DNA of 53,086 nucleotides from an uncultured Lachnospiraceae bacterium. GTDB lineage: Bacteria; Bacillota; Clostridia; Lachnospirales; Lachnospiraceae. Below the pieces are notes generated by a model that did not search any database, was not told the origin of the DNA, and saw only the letters and a list, made by a program, of their open reading frames with translations. Position 1 is the first letter of the stretch. Every line of letters starts with the position of its first letter. Shown here piece after piece: positions 8,213 to 16,970 of the stretch. Position numbers and translations under genes: made by a program. The DNA is taken from assembly GCA_910588875.1 (NCBI GenBank), contig CAJURT010000023.1, positions 1-53,086 on the forward strand, written 5' to 3'.

Positions 8213-9961
8213 TTATTTTATCTTCAGATCCGTATCGTCAAACGCATCCTGAATCGGTGCCCCCGGCGAAACCATCGGATATACTTTGTCATCGCAGTTG
8301 ATCTGGCAGTCAATGACCACCGGCGCCCCCAGGGCCATGGCCTGCTCCAGCGCCGGCCGCAGTTCATCCCGGCTGCTTACCCGGAATGCCTTCGCCCCCA
8401 TGGCCTCCGCCAGCTTCACAAAATCCACTGCATCATTTAATACCGTATGCGAATACCTCTTGCCATAGAACAGGGTCTGCCACTGGCGCACCATGCCCAG
8501 CACATGGTTGTTGATCACCACCTGGATTATCGGGATATTGTAGCGCACTGCCGTGGCAATCTCATTCATGTTCATGCGGAAGCAGCCATCCCCTGCAATA
8601 TTGATCACCGTCTTCTCCGGCTGTCCCATATCCCTGCATCCCAGCTTCGCCCCCAAGGCTGCCCCCAGGCCATAGCCCATGGTACCCAGGCCGCCGGAGG
8701 TGAGGAAGGTTCTTGGCTTTTTGTACTTATAATACTGGGCCGCCCACATCTGATGCTGTCCCACCTCAGTGACAATCATGGCATCGCCCTTCGTCATATC
8801 GTAAATCGTCTCCACCACATAAGGCCCGGTCAGCACGCTCTTGTCATAGCGCAAGGGATACATATCCTTCATCCGTTCCACATGGTTCACCCACTCGTCA
8901 TGGTTGACCGGATCCAGGCGTGCATTCAGCCTGCGCAGCACCACTCTTAAGTCACCGATAATGCTGGCGTGGGTACGGATATTCTTGTTGATCTCCGCAG
9001 GATCCACATCAATCTGCAGGATCTTTGCATTCTGCGCGAATTTGGCGGCATTGCCCGTCACCCGGTCGCTGAAACGGGCTCCCGCTACAATCAGCAGGTC
9101 ACATTCCGTGATCCCGTAATTTGAAGTCTTGGTGCCATGCATCCCCACCATGCCCGTGTACATCTCATCTGTGCCGTCGAAAGCGCCTTTGCCCATCAGG
9201 GAATCTGCCACCGGCGCCTGGATGCGGTGGGCCAGGGTACGCAGTTCCTCCGAGGCATTGGCCAGCACCGCGCCGCCTCCCACAAAGATAAACGGCTTCT
9301 GGGCATTGCGGATCATTTCCAGGGCAGTCTCAATATCCTCATCCCGGATGGTATCCGTCTGCCTCTCCACCGGCTCCGGCCCTGCCGCCACATATTCGCA
9401 CGTCTCCGCAGTTACATTCTTGGTGATGTCAATCAGCACCGGCCCCGGTCGGCCGCTCTGGGCGATGGCAAATGCCCGGCGGACCACATAGGCCAATCTC
9501 TTGATATCCTTAACGATAAAATTGTATTTGGTGATGGGCATGGTCACTCCCAGGATATCTATCTCCTGGAAGCTGTCCTTTCCCAGCAGGTTTACTCCGA
9601 CATTGCAGGTAATCGCCACAACCGGGATCGAATCCATGTAGGCCGTGGCAATCCCGGTCACCAGGTTGGTTGCACCGGGGCCAGAAGTAGCCAGGCAGAC
9701 TCCCACCTTGCCGGTAGCCCGCGCATAGCCGTCGGCTGCATGGGCTGCCCCCTGCTCATGGGAGGTCAGCACATGGGTAATCTCTCCCTGGTGTTTATAG
9801 AGGGCATCGTAAATGTTCAAAATCGCACCGCCCGGGTATCCGAAAACAGTCTTCACTCCCTGCTCCTTCAGACACTCAATCAGGATCTCGGAACCGTTTA
9901 AAACCACCGGCTCCGGGGATGATTGGGGGGAATTCGTTTGTGGGGTGTTCTTTTCTGACAT
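8213..9961 (-). CDS. ilvB: Acetolactate synthase, large catalytic subunit
   Basis: A 582-residue thiamine-diphosphate enzyme that makes acetolactate or acetohydroxybutyrate for valine, leucine and isoleucine. The catalytic Glu is in TSHEQGAAHAADGYARATG. The ThDP/Mg motif runs from GDGCFRMNMNEIATA to VINNHVLGMVRQW. A hydrophilic N-terminal extension (about 20 residues rich in Pro, Ser and Asn) comes before the conserved NGSEILIECLKEQGV. The gene for the small regulatory subunit (ilvN) is not adjacent and must be elsewhere if present. The gene is third in the leuB-ilvD-ilvB-serC-serA-DUF1015 run, 46 bp after ilvD. Confidence 0.95.
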   Translation of the reverse strand: MSEKNTPQTNSPQSSPEPVVLNGSEILIECLKEQGVKTVFGYPGGAILNIYDALYKHQGEITHVLTSHEQGAAHAADGYARATGKVGVCLATSGPGATNLVTGIATAYMDSIPVVAITCNVGVNLLGKDSFQEIDILGVTMPITKYNFIVKDIKRLAYVVRRAFAIAQSGRPGPVLIDITKNVTAETCEYVAAGPEPVERQTDTIRDEDIETALEMIRNAQKPFIFVGGGAVLANASEELRTLAHRIQAPVADSLMGKGAFDGTDEMYTGMVGMHGTKTSNYGITECDLLIVAGARFSDRVTGNAAKFAQNAKILQIDVDPAEINKNIRTHASIIGDLRVVLRRLNARLDPVNHDEWVNHVERMKDMYPLRYDKSVLTGPYVVETIYDMTKGDAMIVTEVGQHQMWAAQYYKYKKPRTFLTSGGLGTMGYGLGAALGAKLGCRDMGQPEKTVINIAGDGCFRMNMNEIATAVRYNIPIIQVVINNHVLGMVRQWQTLFYGKRYSHTVLNDAVDFVKLAEAMGAKAFRVSSRDELRPALEQAMALGAPVVIDCQINCDDKVYPMVSPGAPIQDAFDDTDLKIK

Positions 9962-10007
9962 CAGCTAAGCTCCTTTTCTATTTGGTAATGGGATTCTTTT
10001 CCGTTCT

Positions 10008-11669
10008 TTAATTGCCTTTCAGCACTGCACCCTTATCCGCACTGGTAACCTGATCCGCATAACGTTTCAGATACCCGGAAACCTCTTTCTTTTTAGGTAC
10101 CCAGTTCTCCCTGCGCTTTGCCAGTTCCTCGTCGGATACCTTCATATTGATGGTGTTGGCATTGATATCAATGGCAATGATATCGCCCTCCTGCACCAGT
10201 CCGATAGGACCACCGGCCGCCGCTTCCGGGCACACATGGCCAATGGAGGCGCCGCGGGAAGCACCGCTGAAACGTCCGTCCGTGATCAGCGCCACAGATG
10301 CCCCCAGGCCCATTCCGGCAATGGCAGAGGTGGGGTTCAGCATCTCCCTCATGCCCGGGCCGCCCTTGGGTCCTTCGTAACGGATCACCACCACATCACC
10401 GGCCACAATCCGTCCGCCCTTGATGGCATCAATTGCTTCCTCCTCGCTGTCAAACACCCTCGCCGGCCCCTCATGCTGAAGCATCTCCGGCACAACTGCG
10501 GAACGCTTCACCACACAGGAATCTGGCGCTAAATTGCCCCGCAGCACAGCGATACCGCCAGTACTGGAATAAGGATTGCCGACTGTGCGGATCACCTCCG
10601 GGTTCCTGTTCTCACAGCCTTTGATATTCTCGCCTACCGTCTTGCCGGTGACAGTCATGCAATCCAGGTTCAGAAGCCCCAGCTTGCTGATCTCATTCAT
10701 CACGGCATAGATGCCGCCTGCCTCATTGAGGTCTTCCATATAAGTGGGGCCTGCCGGTGCCAGATGGCACAGATTGGGGGTTTTCGCACTGATTTCATTG
10801 GCCAGGTCCACATTCAGTTCCACACCGGCCTCGTGGGCAATCGCCGGCAGATGCAGCATACTGTTGGTGCTGCAGCCCAGCGCCATATCCATAGTAAGCG
10901 CATTCCTGAAGGCCGCCTCGGTCATAATATCCCGGGGGCAGATATTCTTCTCCACCATCTCCATCACTGCCATGCCTGCATGCTTCGCCAGCCGGATCCT
11001 CTCGGAATAAACCGCAGGGATGGTGCCATTTCCTTTCAGCCCCATGCCCAGCACCTCGGTCAGGCAGTTCATGCTGTTGGCTGTATACATACCGGAGCAG
11101 GAACCACAGGTCGGGCATACCCGGTCCGCAAAATCCTCCACCTCTGCCTCCGTCATCGTCCCTGCCGTATATGCCCCCACCGCCTCAAACATGCTGGACA
11201 AACTCTTCTTCTGGCCATTGATACGCCCGGCCAGCATCGGGCCGCCGCTGACAAACACTGTGGGGATGTTCAGGCGGGCTGCTGCCATCAAAAGCCCCGG
11301 AACATTCTTGTCACAGTTCGGCACCATTACCAACCCGTCAAACTGGTGGGCCAGAGCCATGCATTCTGTGGAATCGGCAATCAGATCCCGGGTAACCAGG
11401 GAATACTTCATGCCGATATGCCCCATGGCAATCCCGTCGCAGACCGCAATCGCCGGGAACACAATCGGCGTACCTCCGGCCATCGCCACTCCCTGCTTCA
11501 CGGCCTCCACAATCTTATCTAGGTTCATATGCCCCGGGACAATCTCATTATAGGAACTTACCACGCCGATCAGCGGGCGCCCCAACTCCTCATCCGTCAG
11601 TCCCAGCGCCCGAAACAGCGATCTCGCCGGTGCCTGCTGCATTCCTGACTTCGCATTATCACTTCTCAT
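10008..11669 (-). CDS. ilvD: Dihydroxy-acid dehydratase
   Basis: A 553-residue iron-sulfur dehydratase of branched-chain amino acid synthesis. Cluster ligands are seen in VPNCDKNVPGLL and CPTCGSCSGMYTANSMNC. The catalytic C-terminal region has DGRFSGASRGASIGHVCPEA. It starts MRSDNAKSGMQQAPARS, usual for clostridial IlvD. It follows leuB by 24 bp in the same operon. The substrate-producing reductoisomerase (ilvC) is not in the window. Confidence 0.97.
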   Translation of the reverse strand: MRSDNAKSGMQQAPARSLFRALGLTDEELGRPLIGVVSSYNEIVPGHMNLDKIVEAVKQGVAMAGGTPIVFPAIAVCDGIAMGHIGMKYSLVTRDLIADSTECMALAHQFDGLVMVPNCDKNVPGLLMAAARLNIPTVFVSGGPMLAGRINGQKKSLSSMFEAVGAYTAGTMTEAEVEDFADRVCPTCGSCSGMYTANSMNCLTEVLGMGLKGNGTIPAVYSERIRLAKHAGMAVMEMVEKNICPRDIMTEAAFRNALTMDMALGCSTNSMLHLPAIAHEAGVELNVDLANEISAKTPNLCHLAPAGPTYMEDLNEAGGIYAVMNEISKLGLLNLDCMTVTGKTVGENIKGCENRNPEVIRTVGNPYSSTGGIAVLRGNLAPDSCVVKRSAVVPEMLQHEGPARVFDSEEEAIDAIKGGRIVAGDVVVIRYEGPKGGPGMREMLNPTSAIAGMGLGASVALITDGRFSGASRGASIGHVCPEAAAGGPIGLVQEGDIIAIDINANTINMKVSDEELAKRRENWVPKKKEVSGYLKRYADQVTSADKGAVLKGN

Positions 11670-11693
11670 AATTGATTTTCCTCCTCTGCTTTT

Positions 11694-12776
11694 CTAAATC
11701 CGCTCCGCAATCAGATCCCCCATCCGGGCAGTATCCACCTTTTCGCAGCCCTCTGACATAATATCCGGCGTGCGGTACCCCTCAGTCAGTACCTTCTGCA
11801 CTGCTGACTCAACCGCATCTGCCTCTTTGTCCAGGTCAAAGGAATACCGAAGCATCATTGCCGCCGATAGAATCGTGGCAATGGGATTGGCCAGTCCCTT
11901 TCCTGCGATATCCGGCGCTGAGCCGTGGCTCGGCTCATACATGCCGAACTTACTTTCATTTAAGCTGGCTGAGGAAAGCATCCCGATGGAACCGGTGATC
12001 ATGCTCGCCTCATCCGACAGGATATCGCCAAACATATTCTCGGTGAGCACCACATCAAACTGCCCCGGATCCATCACCAACTGCATGGCGCAATTGTCCA
12101 CCAACATATGCTCCAACTTCACCTCCGGGTAATCCTTGGCCACCTCTTCCACAACCTTACGCCATAACCGCGAAGAATCCAGCACATTTGCTTTGTCCAC
12201 GCTGATTACCCGTTTTCTCCGCTTCATGGCGATGTCAAAAGCCTTTACGGCAATCCGGCGTATCTCATTTTCATTGTATGTAAGCGTATCCGTCGCCTGC
12301 AGTATTCCATCCACTTCCTCGGTATGGCGTTCCCCGAAATAAAGCCCGCCGGTCAGTTCCCTCATGATTACCATGTCGAACCCCTCGCCGATGATCTCCT
12401 TCTTCAGCGGGCAGGCCTCTGCCAGTTCCTTGTACAGATAAGCCGGCCGGATGTTGGCAAACAGGTTCAGCCCCTTGCGGATCGCCAGCAGCCCTGCCTC
12501 CGGCCGCAGATCCGGCGCCACGTCATACCAGCGGGAATTCCCCACATTGCCGCCGACGGCACCTAACAGAACCGCATCGCTTCTTCTTGCTGCCTCCAGC
12601 GCCTCCTCTGTCAGCGGAACCCCATACGCATCGATGGAGCAGCCACCCATCAGAACCTCCTGGTAATGGAAGGAATGCCCATATGTCTGTGCCACCTTAT
12701 CCAATACCTTGCATGCCTCCCGCACAATCTCCGGCCCGATCCCATCGCCCGGAATGGTCACTATCCTACATTCCAT
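11694..12776 (-). CDS. leuB: 3-isopropylmalate dehydrogenase
   Basis: A 360-residue NAD-dependent decarboxylating dehydrogenase of leucine synthesis. The N-terminus MECRIVTIPGDGIGPEIV and the C-terminal GSAPDIAGKGLANPIATIL are diagnostic, as are the substrate arginines around YFGERHTEEV. The start at 12776 is chosen from AGGAGA 7 nt upstream and the family's usual N-terminus; a 37-residue upstream extension has no support. It is the first gene of the six-gene operon and has a promoter about 80 bp upstream. leuA, leuC and leuD are absent from the window. Confidence 0.95.
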   Translation of the reverse strand: MECRIVTIPGDGIGPEIVREACKVLDKVAQTYGHSFHYQEVLMGGCSIDAYGVPLTEEALEAARRSDAVLLGAVGGNVGNSRWYDVAPDLRPEAGLLAIRKGLNLFANIRPAYLYKELAEACPLKKEIIGEGFDMVIMRELTGGLYFGERHTEEVDGILQATDTLTYNENEIRRIAVKAFDIAMKRRKRVISVDKANVLDSSRLWRKVVEEVAKDYPEVKLEHMLVDNCAMQLVMDPGQFDVVLTENMFGDILSDEASMITGSIGMLSSASLNESKFGMYEPSHGSAPDIAGKGLANPIATILSAAMMLRYSFDLDKEADAVESAVQKVLTEGYRTPDIMSEGCEKVDTARMGDLIAERI

Positions 12777-12855
12777 TGCTCGTCTCCTCTTGCTTTTCTC
12801 AGCATTCCCTGCCGGGAAGCAGCCAGCTGACGCCCTCCCCGACATGTTTCCTTTC

Positions 12856-12884
12856 ATATTATCGCATTTGCCTCTATTTTTCAA
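12856..12884 (-). promoter_or_regulatory. Sigma-A promoter for leuB operon
   Basis: TTGAAA (12879-12884), 17-bp spacer, TAATAT (12856-12861) on the minus strand, close to consensus. It gives a leader of about 75 nt before leuB. Confidence 0.75.
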
Positions 12885-13163
12885 CATTTGGATGGGAATT
12901 TATTTAGAAAATATATACGAGATTGGAATTATGTGTATAACCAGGGATTATTTTTCCATGCCTGCCCGTTCATTTTTCGTTTACAAATCATTCAAAAACC
13001 TTTTACACAAACAACATGGTTTCTTCACGTTTCCTGTCTATACTATGTCTTGTAAGCAACCATCAATGCCGTATATGTGATATGCTTATAAAATTTTTTT
13101 CATAATACTCGGGCTGATAGAAAATATCAGCTCTCCTCCCTTTTTAACCTCTTATAAACTGTA
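12885..13163. other. Intergenic region upstream of leuB, no gene seen
   Basis: AT-rich non-coding stretch. It holds a small palindrome, GCTGATA and TATCAGC around 5 nt, near 13114-13132. A weaker promoter-like pair on the minus strand (TTGATG, 18 nt, TATAGA) lies near 13040-13070. I searched for T-box features (the AGGGTGGNACCGCG-type antiterminator) and for a leucine-rich leader peptide and found neither. Confidence 0.5.
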
Positions 13164-13201
13164 GTATGAAAAGCCCCTCTGAGCAGAGGGGCTTTTCATA
13201 C
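13164..13201. terminator. Bidirectional intrinsic terminator
   Basis: Perfect inverted repeat GTATGAAAAGCCCCTCTG / CAGAGGGGCTTTTCATAC (18-bp arms, two bases between; in practice a 16-17 bp stem). Each strand reads GGGGCTTTT. It ends the transcript of the cation exchanger (stop at 13260) and insulates the leuB region. Confidence 0.85.
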
Positions 13202-13259
13202 TTGTGTTGTGCCGGGAAGCTTACGGCCCTGGCAGGATAATTATGGAAGCGCCGCCCAA

Positions 13260-14183
13260 TTACCGGAGACAGATATACACCAGATATCCGGCATACATTC
13301 CCAGCATGGTCAGTCCCTCCGGACGGCTTAACCGTTCCCTGCTCCGGCACAGAAGCAAGGTTACCAGGCTGAATACCACCAGGCATACTGCGTCGATAAC
13401 CGCATAGGCATTCACCGCAATGGGCTTCACTGCCGCGGATAAAGCCAGAACCATAAGGATATTAAAAATATTGGAGCCGATTACATTTCCCACAGCCAGG
13501 CCGTTCTCCCCCTTCCGGGAAGCCACCACTGAGGTTACCAGTTCCGGCAGGGAGGTTCCAAGGGCCACCACCGTCAGTCCCACCAGCGTCTGGCTCAGCC
13601 CGAAATTCAGGGCGATCTCGCTGGCGGAATCCACTACCAGATCACCGCCCCAGACAATGGCGGCCAGCCCGCCCACAATGTAAACCACGCAGCGGAGAGG
13701 CGGCAATGTTTTCACCTCTTCCTCTGCCTCCACCCGGTTAATCATCGCATCCCTCACGGTCAAAACCAAAAATGCCGCAAACAGGCCCAGAAGGAGGAAT
13801 GCCTCTCCCCGGCTTAAGTACCTGTCGCCAAAAACCATGAAGAGCAAAATTATCCCGGCCAGGATCGAGGCGATAAAATCCCACCTCAGCCGCACTTTGA
13901 CTGCATGGATGGCGCCGCAAGCCCCCAGGACTACCAACAGATTGAAAATATTAGAGCCAATCACATTTCCCACGGCAATCTCATTGTTCCCTGCCAGGGA
14001 GGCTGTGGTGCTCACTGCCAGTTCCGGCGCACTGGTTCCAAATGCCACGATTGTCAGTCCGATAATAATGCTTGGCACCCGCAGCATCCTTGCCACCGAA
14101 GAACTGGCTTCCACAAAAAAATCCGCTCCCTTAATCAAAAGAACAAAACCCAAAACCAGCATAACATATACCATAATCCTCAT
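13260..14183 (-). CDS. CaCA-family sodium/calcium exchanger (YrbG type)
   Basis: A 307-residue membrane protein made of two inverted repeats of about five membrane segments. The alpha-repeat motifs are FGTSAPELAVSTTASLAGNN with GNVIGSNIFNLLVVLG in the first half, and LGTSLPELVTSVVASRKGEN with GNVIGSNIFNILMVL in the second. These motifs bind the cation in CaCA exchangers. The family exchanges Na+ or H+ for Ca2+; some members move other divalent cations. The gene is preceded by a yybP-ykoY riboswitch with its own terminator and promoter, which suggests a role in manganese (or Mn/Ca) export. It is a single-gene transcript ended by the 13164-13201 terminator. Confidence 0.94.
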   Translation of the reverse strand: MRIMVYVMLVLGFVLLIKGADFFVEASSSVARMLRVPSIIIGLTIVAFGTSAPELAVSTTASLAGNNEIAVGNVIGSNIFNLLVVLGACGAIHAVKVRLRWDFIASILAGIILLFMVFGDRYLSRGEAFLLLGLFAAFLVLTVRDAMINRVEAEEEVKTLPPLRCVVYIVGGLAAIVWGGDLVVDSASEIALNFGLSQTLVGLTVVALGTSLPELVTSVVASRKGENGLAVGNVIGSNIFNILMVLALSAAVKPIAVNAYAVIDAVCLVVFSLVTLLLCRSRERLSRPEGLTMLGMYAGYLVYICLR

Positions 14184-14254
14184 CTTTCTCTCCTCCTATC
14201 GTATTTCACAACGGTTTTATATCAGGCAGCAGACGCCGTTTCTTCTGACGGAAC

Positions 14255-14301
14255 AAAAAAACGAGCCCTCTGCTGCATCAAAAGATGCAACAAAAGTCTC
14301 G
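14255..14301 (-). terminator. Riboswitch expression-platform terminator
   Basis: Minus-strand hairpin between CGAGACTTTTGTTGCATC (14284-14301) and GATGCAGCAGAGGGCTCG (14262-14279). There are 18 positions with one mismatch and a TTTT loop, followed by seven T (14255-14261). The 5' arm is the conserved GCGAGAC..TTTG segment of the aptamer, so aptamer folding and terminator folding exclude one another. Confidence 0.85.
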
Positions 14302-14434
14302 CTTATTATATGCGTACCGGGCTGTCTTTACCCTGGCTTCCAGCTGTTTTCTGCCATAAGCCGGATCAGGAACCGCAAGCCGTGATGACGATATCGCATA
14401 ACACCCGAAAGGATGCAAGCTACTCCCTCTTATT
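14291..14434 (-). ncRNA. yybP-ykoY (manganese) riboswitch
   Basis: Read on the minus strand, the leader has the hallmarks of RF00080. These are GAGGGAGTAGC near the 5' end (14419-14429), a CATCCTTTCGGGTG hairpin, TCGTCATCACGGCTTG, and the 3' AAGCGAGACTTTTG (14291-14304). The two loops that meet to form the Mn2+ site are the GGGAGUAGC and GCGAGAC segments (family knowledge). The terminator shares the 3' segment, so metal binding should stop termination and turn the exchanger gene on. One substitution (GACUUUU for the usual GACCUUU) is noted. Confidence 0.86.
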
Positions 14435-15823
14435 ATCTTTAGTATATTCATTTCCCCGGCGCTTGTCAAGGGCAATTACCCCCGGGAAGCGAACTTTTCC
14501 CGACAGCCACATCACCGCCAGCAGGTTTGGATATGCCATCAGCCCATTCCACAAGTCAGAGACCAGCCATACCATCTCCAGGCGGGATACGCACCCTGCA
14601 AACACCGCCAGGAGGTAGCAGGCCAAATACAGTTCCCCCCACGGTTTTCCCTGCCCCCTTCCCAGCCGTTCCAGCAGGTACCCGAAGGATTGCCGCCCCA
14701 GGTAATACCAGGCAATAATTGTAGCAAAAGCAAATACCACCATAGCGCCGGATACCAGGATTTCCCCCAGTACCCCCAGACGGGCAGAAAAACAAAATGC
14801 CGTCAGGGCTGCCCCGTCCATTCCGGTTTGTCCTCCCCCCACGCACAGGATCACCATTGCTGTCAGCGTACATACCACAACCGTGTCAAAAAACACCTCA
14901 AACATTGCCCACATCCCCTGCTGTTCCGGTGTGGTGTTTTCTGCTGCCCCATGGAGCACCGCCAGGCTCCCCAGGCCGGCTTCATTAGAAAACACCCCCC
15001 GTGACAGGCCGTACCGCACACTGCGGCTTAAGAGAAAGCCGGATATCCCCCCTCCTGCCGACCGGAAACGGAACGCCTCCCGGAACACGGTTCCCAGGAT
15101 TGCAGGCACCTGTTCCCAGCAGGACAGGATCACCACCAGGGAAAACATCACATAAATTCCCGCTGACACCGGCATCAGGCGCTCTGATACCCGGGAGATC
15201 CGCTGGATCCCGCCCAGGATCACCAGCCCCGTCAGCGCCGTGACTGCCACAGCGCTGACCGTCAGAGGAATTCCCGCCCCAAACTGCAGCGTCCCGCTGA
15301 TAGAATTTGACTGCACCATGCTTCCCATTCCCAGGGAAGCCAAAACCGCAAGGAGGGCATACACCGTCCCGATTGCCGGGCACCCCAGCCCCCGGTCCAT
15401 GTAGACCATAGGGCCGCACATCCACTCACCGTCCTGTCGGCGGTACCGGTATATCTGCCCCAGGCAGGTCTCTGCATAAGCAGTCATCATCCCGATTGTC
15501 GCAGATACCCACATCCAAAAGAGGGCCCCCGGGCCTCCCGCTGTCAGCGCCGTGGCAACCCCCACGATATTCCCGGTGCCGATGGTGGCAGCCAGGGCTG
15601 TGCAGGCCGACTGAAAACGGGTAATCCCCCCTTGCCCTGTTTGCCGCTTCCCTTCCCTCCCGCTGCCCCACAGGCTCCCTGCAGTCTCCTTCCACCAACA
15701 CCGTATCCCAAAGAACTGAAAAAAACGGGACCGAACCGTAAACCAGGCCCCAACTCCCAGGAAGATCCCTAATGTCCATGGCCCCCACACCAAAAAATGC
15801 AGCATTTCCACCACAGCGCCCAT
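14420..15823 (-). CDS. AGCS-family sodium:alanine/glycine symporter
   Basis: A 467-residue membrane protein with the AGCS pattern. Family stretches include GGITRFQSACTALAATIGTG followed by NIVGVATALTAGGPGALFWM, and later VFSNEAGLGSLAVLHGAAEN. About 10-11 membrane segments are visible. It would take up alanine or glycine with Na+ (or H+). Its last codons (DKRRGNEYTKDNKRE, stop at 14420) overlap the promoter and first bases of the riboswitch for the next gene. No clear promoter of its own was found; GGTGG about 8 nt upstream may serve as ribosome binding site. It is divergent from the phospholipase-like gene. Confidence 0.93.
   Translation of the reverse strand: MGAVVEMLHFLVWGPWTLGIFLGVGAWFTVRSRFFQFFGIRCWWKETAGSLWGSGREGKRQTGQGGITRFQSACTALAATIGTGNIVGVATALTAGGPGALFWMWVSATIGMMTAYAETCLGQIYRYRRQDGEWMCGPMVYMDRGLGCPAIGTVYALLAVLASLGMGSMVQSNSISGTLQFGAGIPLTVSAVAVTALTGLVILGGIQRISRVSERLMPVSAGIYVMFSLVVILSCWEQVPAILGTVFREAFRFRSAGGGISGFLLSRSVRYGLSRGVFSNEAGLGSLAVLHGAAENTTPEQQGMWAMFEVFFDTVVVCTLTAMVILCVGGGQTGMDGAALTAFCFSARLGVLGEILVSGAMVVFAFATIIAWYYLGRQSFGYLLERLGRGQGKPWGELYLACYLLAVFAGCVSRLEMVWLVSDLWNGLMAYPNLLAVMWLSGKVRFPGVIALDKRRGNEYTKDNKRE
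14441..14469 (-). promoter_or_regulatory. Promoter of the riboswitch/cation exchanger transcript
   Basis: TTGACA (14464-14469), exactly 17 bp, TATACT (14441-14446) on the minus strand: near-perfect sigma-A promoter. It lies inside the 3' coding end of the AGCS transporter, and transcription would start near 14434, just ahead of the aptamer. Confidence 0.85.
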
Positions 15824-15921
15824 TTTAAAACCACCAATTTCCTTTTCCTCCTATTCTATGTAACTAACCCTTTCCTATATGAAACAAGAAATTCCCCTCT
15901 CGCATTTTTCACCTACCTATG

Positions 15922-15941
15922 TTATGATAAAATTATCATAA
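15922..15941. promoter_or_regulatory. Palindrome in divergent promoter region (possible operator)
   Basis: TTATGATAA, two bases, TTATCATAA: perfect 9-bp inverted repeat, 22 bp before the phospholipase-like start codon and about 100 bp before the AGCS start. It overlaps a possible -10 (TATGAT). In composition it resembles Fur/PerR-type boxes but the half-site spacing differs by one base. Confidence 0.45.
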
Positions 15942-15963
15942 TTTAAAGAAAGAGGGCAATGCC

Positions 15964-16944
15964 ATGCCAGGTTTTACCACCCACTACATTTTGGGCATGA
16001 AAGCTTTCAACGATCTGCCCAATAACCAGTTAAAATATATTATCGCCAAACACCGCTGGCTTTATCAGCTTGGCCTCCAGGGGCCGGATATCTTTTTTTA
16101 CAATATCCCCATCCTCCGCCACAGGGATTACCGGAATGTGGGTTCCTATATGCACGAGCACCACATTCAGGATTTCTTTTCCTGCTATCTGCGCAACCTT
16201 GCTGAAATCCCCTCCCGGCAGCAGCGCATTGAGGGGCTTGCTTACTTTTGCGGCTATCTGTGCCATTATATCGGTGATTCCATCTGCCACCCATATGTAT
16301 ATGGGAGGATTCCCTATGATGCCAAGGCGCCCACTGCACAGGCCCATGGCATGCATGCCTCCCTGGAGAATGATATCGATGCCCTTCTTCTTTTAAAATA
16401 CAAAAAGAAAAAGCCCTCCCAGTTCAACCAGGCGGCCACCATCTGCCTGAACGGCATGGAGATACAGTTCATCTCCCGTTTTCTTTCCCGCTGTATTAAT
16501 GATGCTTACTACCCGATCACCTACCACAATAATTTCCAGGTGACCCCCAGGATGGTCCATCGCTCCATCCTGGCTATCCGTTTCGGCTGCCGCACCCTGG
16601 CAGACCCTTCCGGACGGAAGCGCAACGGCATCGCCTTTGTGGAAAACATTTTCTTGAAAAACCCCCTGGCCTCCACCAAGCTGGTGACCGACCAGGTTTC
16701 CAACCCCAGAGCCTGCTTAAACCTGGATCATGAGACCTGGTGCAATCCCTGGGACCGCCGGCTTGCCTCCAAGGCCTCCTTCCCGGACCTGTTCCAGCAA
16801 TCCCTGTTAAAATGCTGCAATGTCTACGCAATCCTCAATGCCGCCATCGACCACGCCCAGGTCTCCCGGGAGCAGGACATTGCCCGGCTGCTGGACGAGT
16901 TGGGAAGCTATTCTTACCACAGCGGCCTGATGGTCACAGACTGA
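15964..16944 (+). CDS. Zinc-dependent phospholipase C-like protein
   Basis: A 326-residue protein of the Zn-dependent phospholipase C fold. His/Asp ligands are visible in TTHYILGMKAF, GLQGPDIFF, GYLCHYIGDSICHPYVYGR and HASLENDID. It has no signal peptide, so unlike secreted clostridial alpha-toxins it is probably cytoplasmic. Members like this are common in Lachnospiraceae and have no proven substrate, so calling it a true phospholipase is not justified. The start follows AGAGGG by 8 nt. It is transcribed alone and is convergent with the small Xre regulator gene. Confidence 0.85.
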   Translation: MPGFTTHYILGMKAFNDLPNNQLKYIIAKHRWLYQLGLQGPDIFFYNIPILRHRDYRNVGSYMHEHHIQDFFSCYLRNLAEIPSRQQRIEGLAYFCGYLCHYIGDSICHPYVYGRIPYDAKAPTAQAHGMHASLENDIDALLLLKYKKKKPSQFNQAATICLNGMEIQFISRFLSRCINDAYYPITYHNNFQVTPRMVHRSILAIRFGCRTLADPSGRKRNGIAFVENIFLKNPLASTKLVTDQVSNPRACLNLDHETWCNPWDRRLASKASFPDLFQQSLLKCCNVYAILNAAIDHAQVSREQDIARLLDELGSYSYHSGLMVTD

Positions 16945-16970
16945 TCCGGCCATCCCCACCGGGCTGTTAC

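Noticed and set aside
12777..13163. Possible T-box or leucine leader upstream of leuB
   Set aside because: No conserved T-box antiterminator sequence, no specifier-like structure and no Leu-rich short peptide were found; the promoter is only ~80 bp from leuB.
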